5,301 bases of DNA from NCBI GenBank assembly GCA_946409855.1, contig CAMJXZ010000242.1, positions 1-5,301 on the forward strand. Reading direction: 5' to 3'. Below, piece after piece: positions 5,234 to 5,301 of the stretch. The notes beneath the pieces are model-generated. The model was not told the origin of the DNA. It did no database searches and saw only the letters and a program-made list of their open reading frames with translations. A program made the position numbers and the translations under genes. This stretch comes from an uncultured Clostridia bacterium. Its GTDB lineage: Bacteria; Bacillota; Clostridia; Christensenellales; Aristaeellaceae. Position 1 is the first letter of the stretch. Every line of letters begins with the position of its first letter.

Positions 5234-5301
5234 TAAGCCTTTCCCTATGGGGGCTGTGAGGGCCCGGAAAATGATCCGGTGGGTTGCGAGGGCCCGAAGA
5301 A
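5234..5301. repeat. Degenerate third repeat copy, reaching window end
   Basis: Starting with TAAGCCTTTCCCTATGGGGG, this stretch resembles the right arm of the large element (AAGCCTTCCCCACTGGGGAA) but its hairpin is imperfect and the rest has diverged. It contains a direct repeat GAGGGCCCG at 5258-5266 and 5288-5296. It looks like a decayed copy of the same repeat family, cut by the window edge. Confidence 0.45.

Noticed and set aside
4934..5301. A CRISPR array
   Set aside because: The repeats are inverted rather than direct, differ in spacing, and only two good copies are present.

Overview
The window looks like a piece of a GC-rich Firmicutes chromosome, most likely a gut-type clostridial (Oscillospirales-like) genome. 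This is inferred from strong AGGAG/AGGAGG ribosome binding sites in a GC-rich background and from a family of small GC-rich repeats (CTCATCCGG...CACCTTCCCC...GGGGAAGG) of a kind I associate with such genomes. No sequence in the window fixes the species.

All convincing genes lie on the minus strand and form one compact operon, read from right to left. The order is a DppB/OppB-type permease (4732-3788), a DppC/OppC-type permease (3773-2901), a DppD/OppD-type ATPase (2888-1896), a DppF/OppF-type ATPase (1899-919) and a 151-residue two-pass membrane protein with a cytosolic or external zinc-ribbon-like tail (889-434). Gene junctions are very tight: 14 nt, 12 nt, a 4-nt ATGA overlap and 29 nt. Each gene has its own Shine-Dalgarno sequence. 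A long two-tier hairpin with T runs on both sides (361-407) ends the operon 26 nt after the last stop codon.

Together the first four genes encode the complete membrane core of a peptide-type ABC importer: two permeases forming the pore and two different ATPases powering it. The extracytoplasmic substrate-binding protein is not in the window, so the substrate (dipeptide, oligopeptide, nickel chelate, glutathione or similar) cannot be named. Both ATPases carry the C-terminal cysteine cluster that is known to hold an iron-sulfur cluster in some members of this family, here with one extra cysteine.

The two ends are non-coding. Positions 1-360 hold no gene I can support, only short hairpins. Positions 4733-5301, upstream of the operon, hold an untranslated leader and a cluster of repeats. 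The main repeat is a 229-bp element at 4934-5162 bounded by 46-nt inverted arms that differ at only two positions. A degenerate third copy lies at 5234-5301. I found no promoter I would stand behind.
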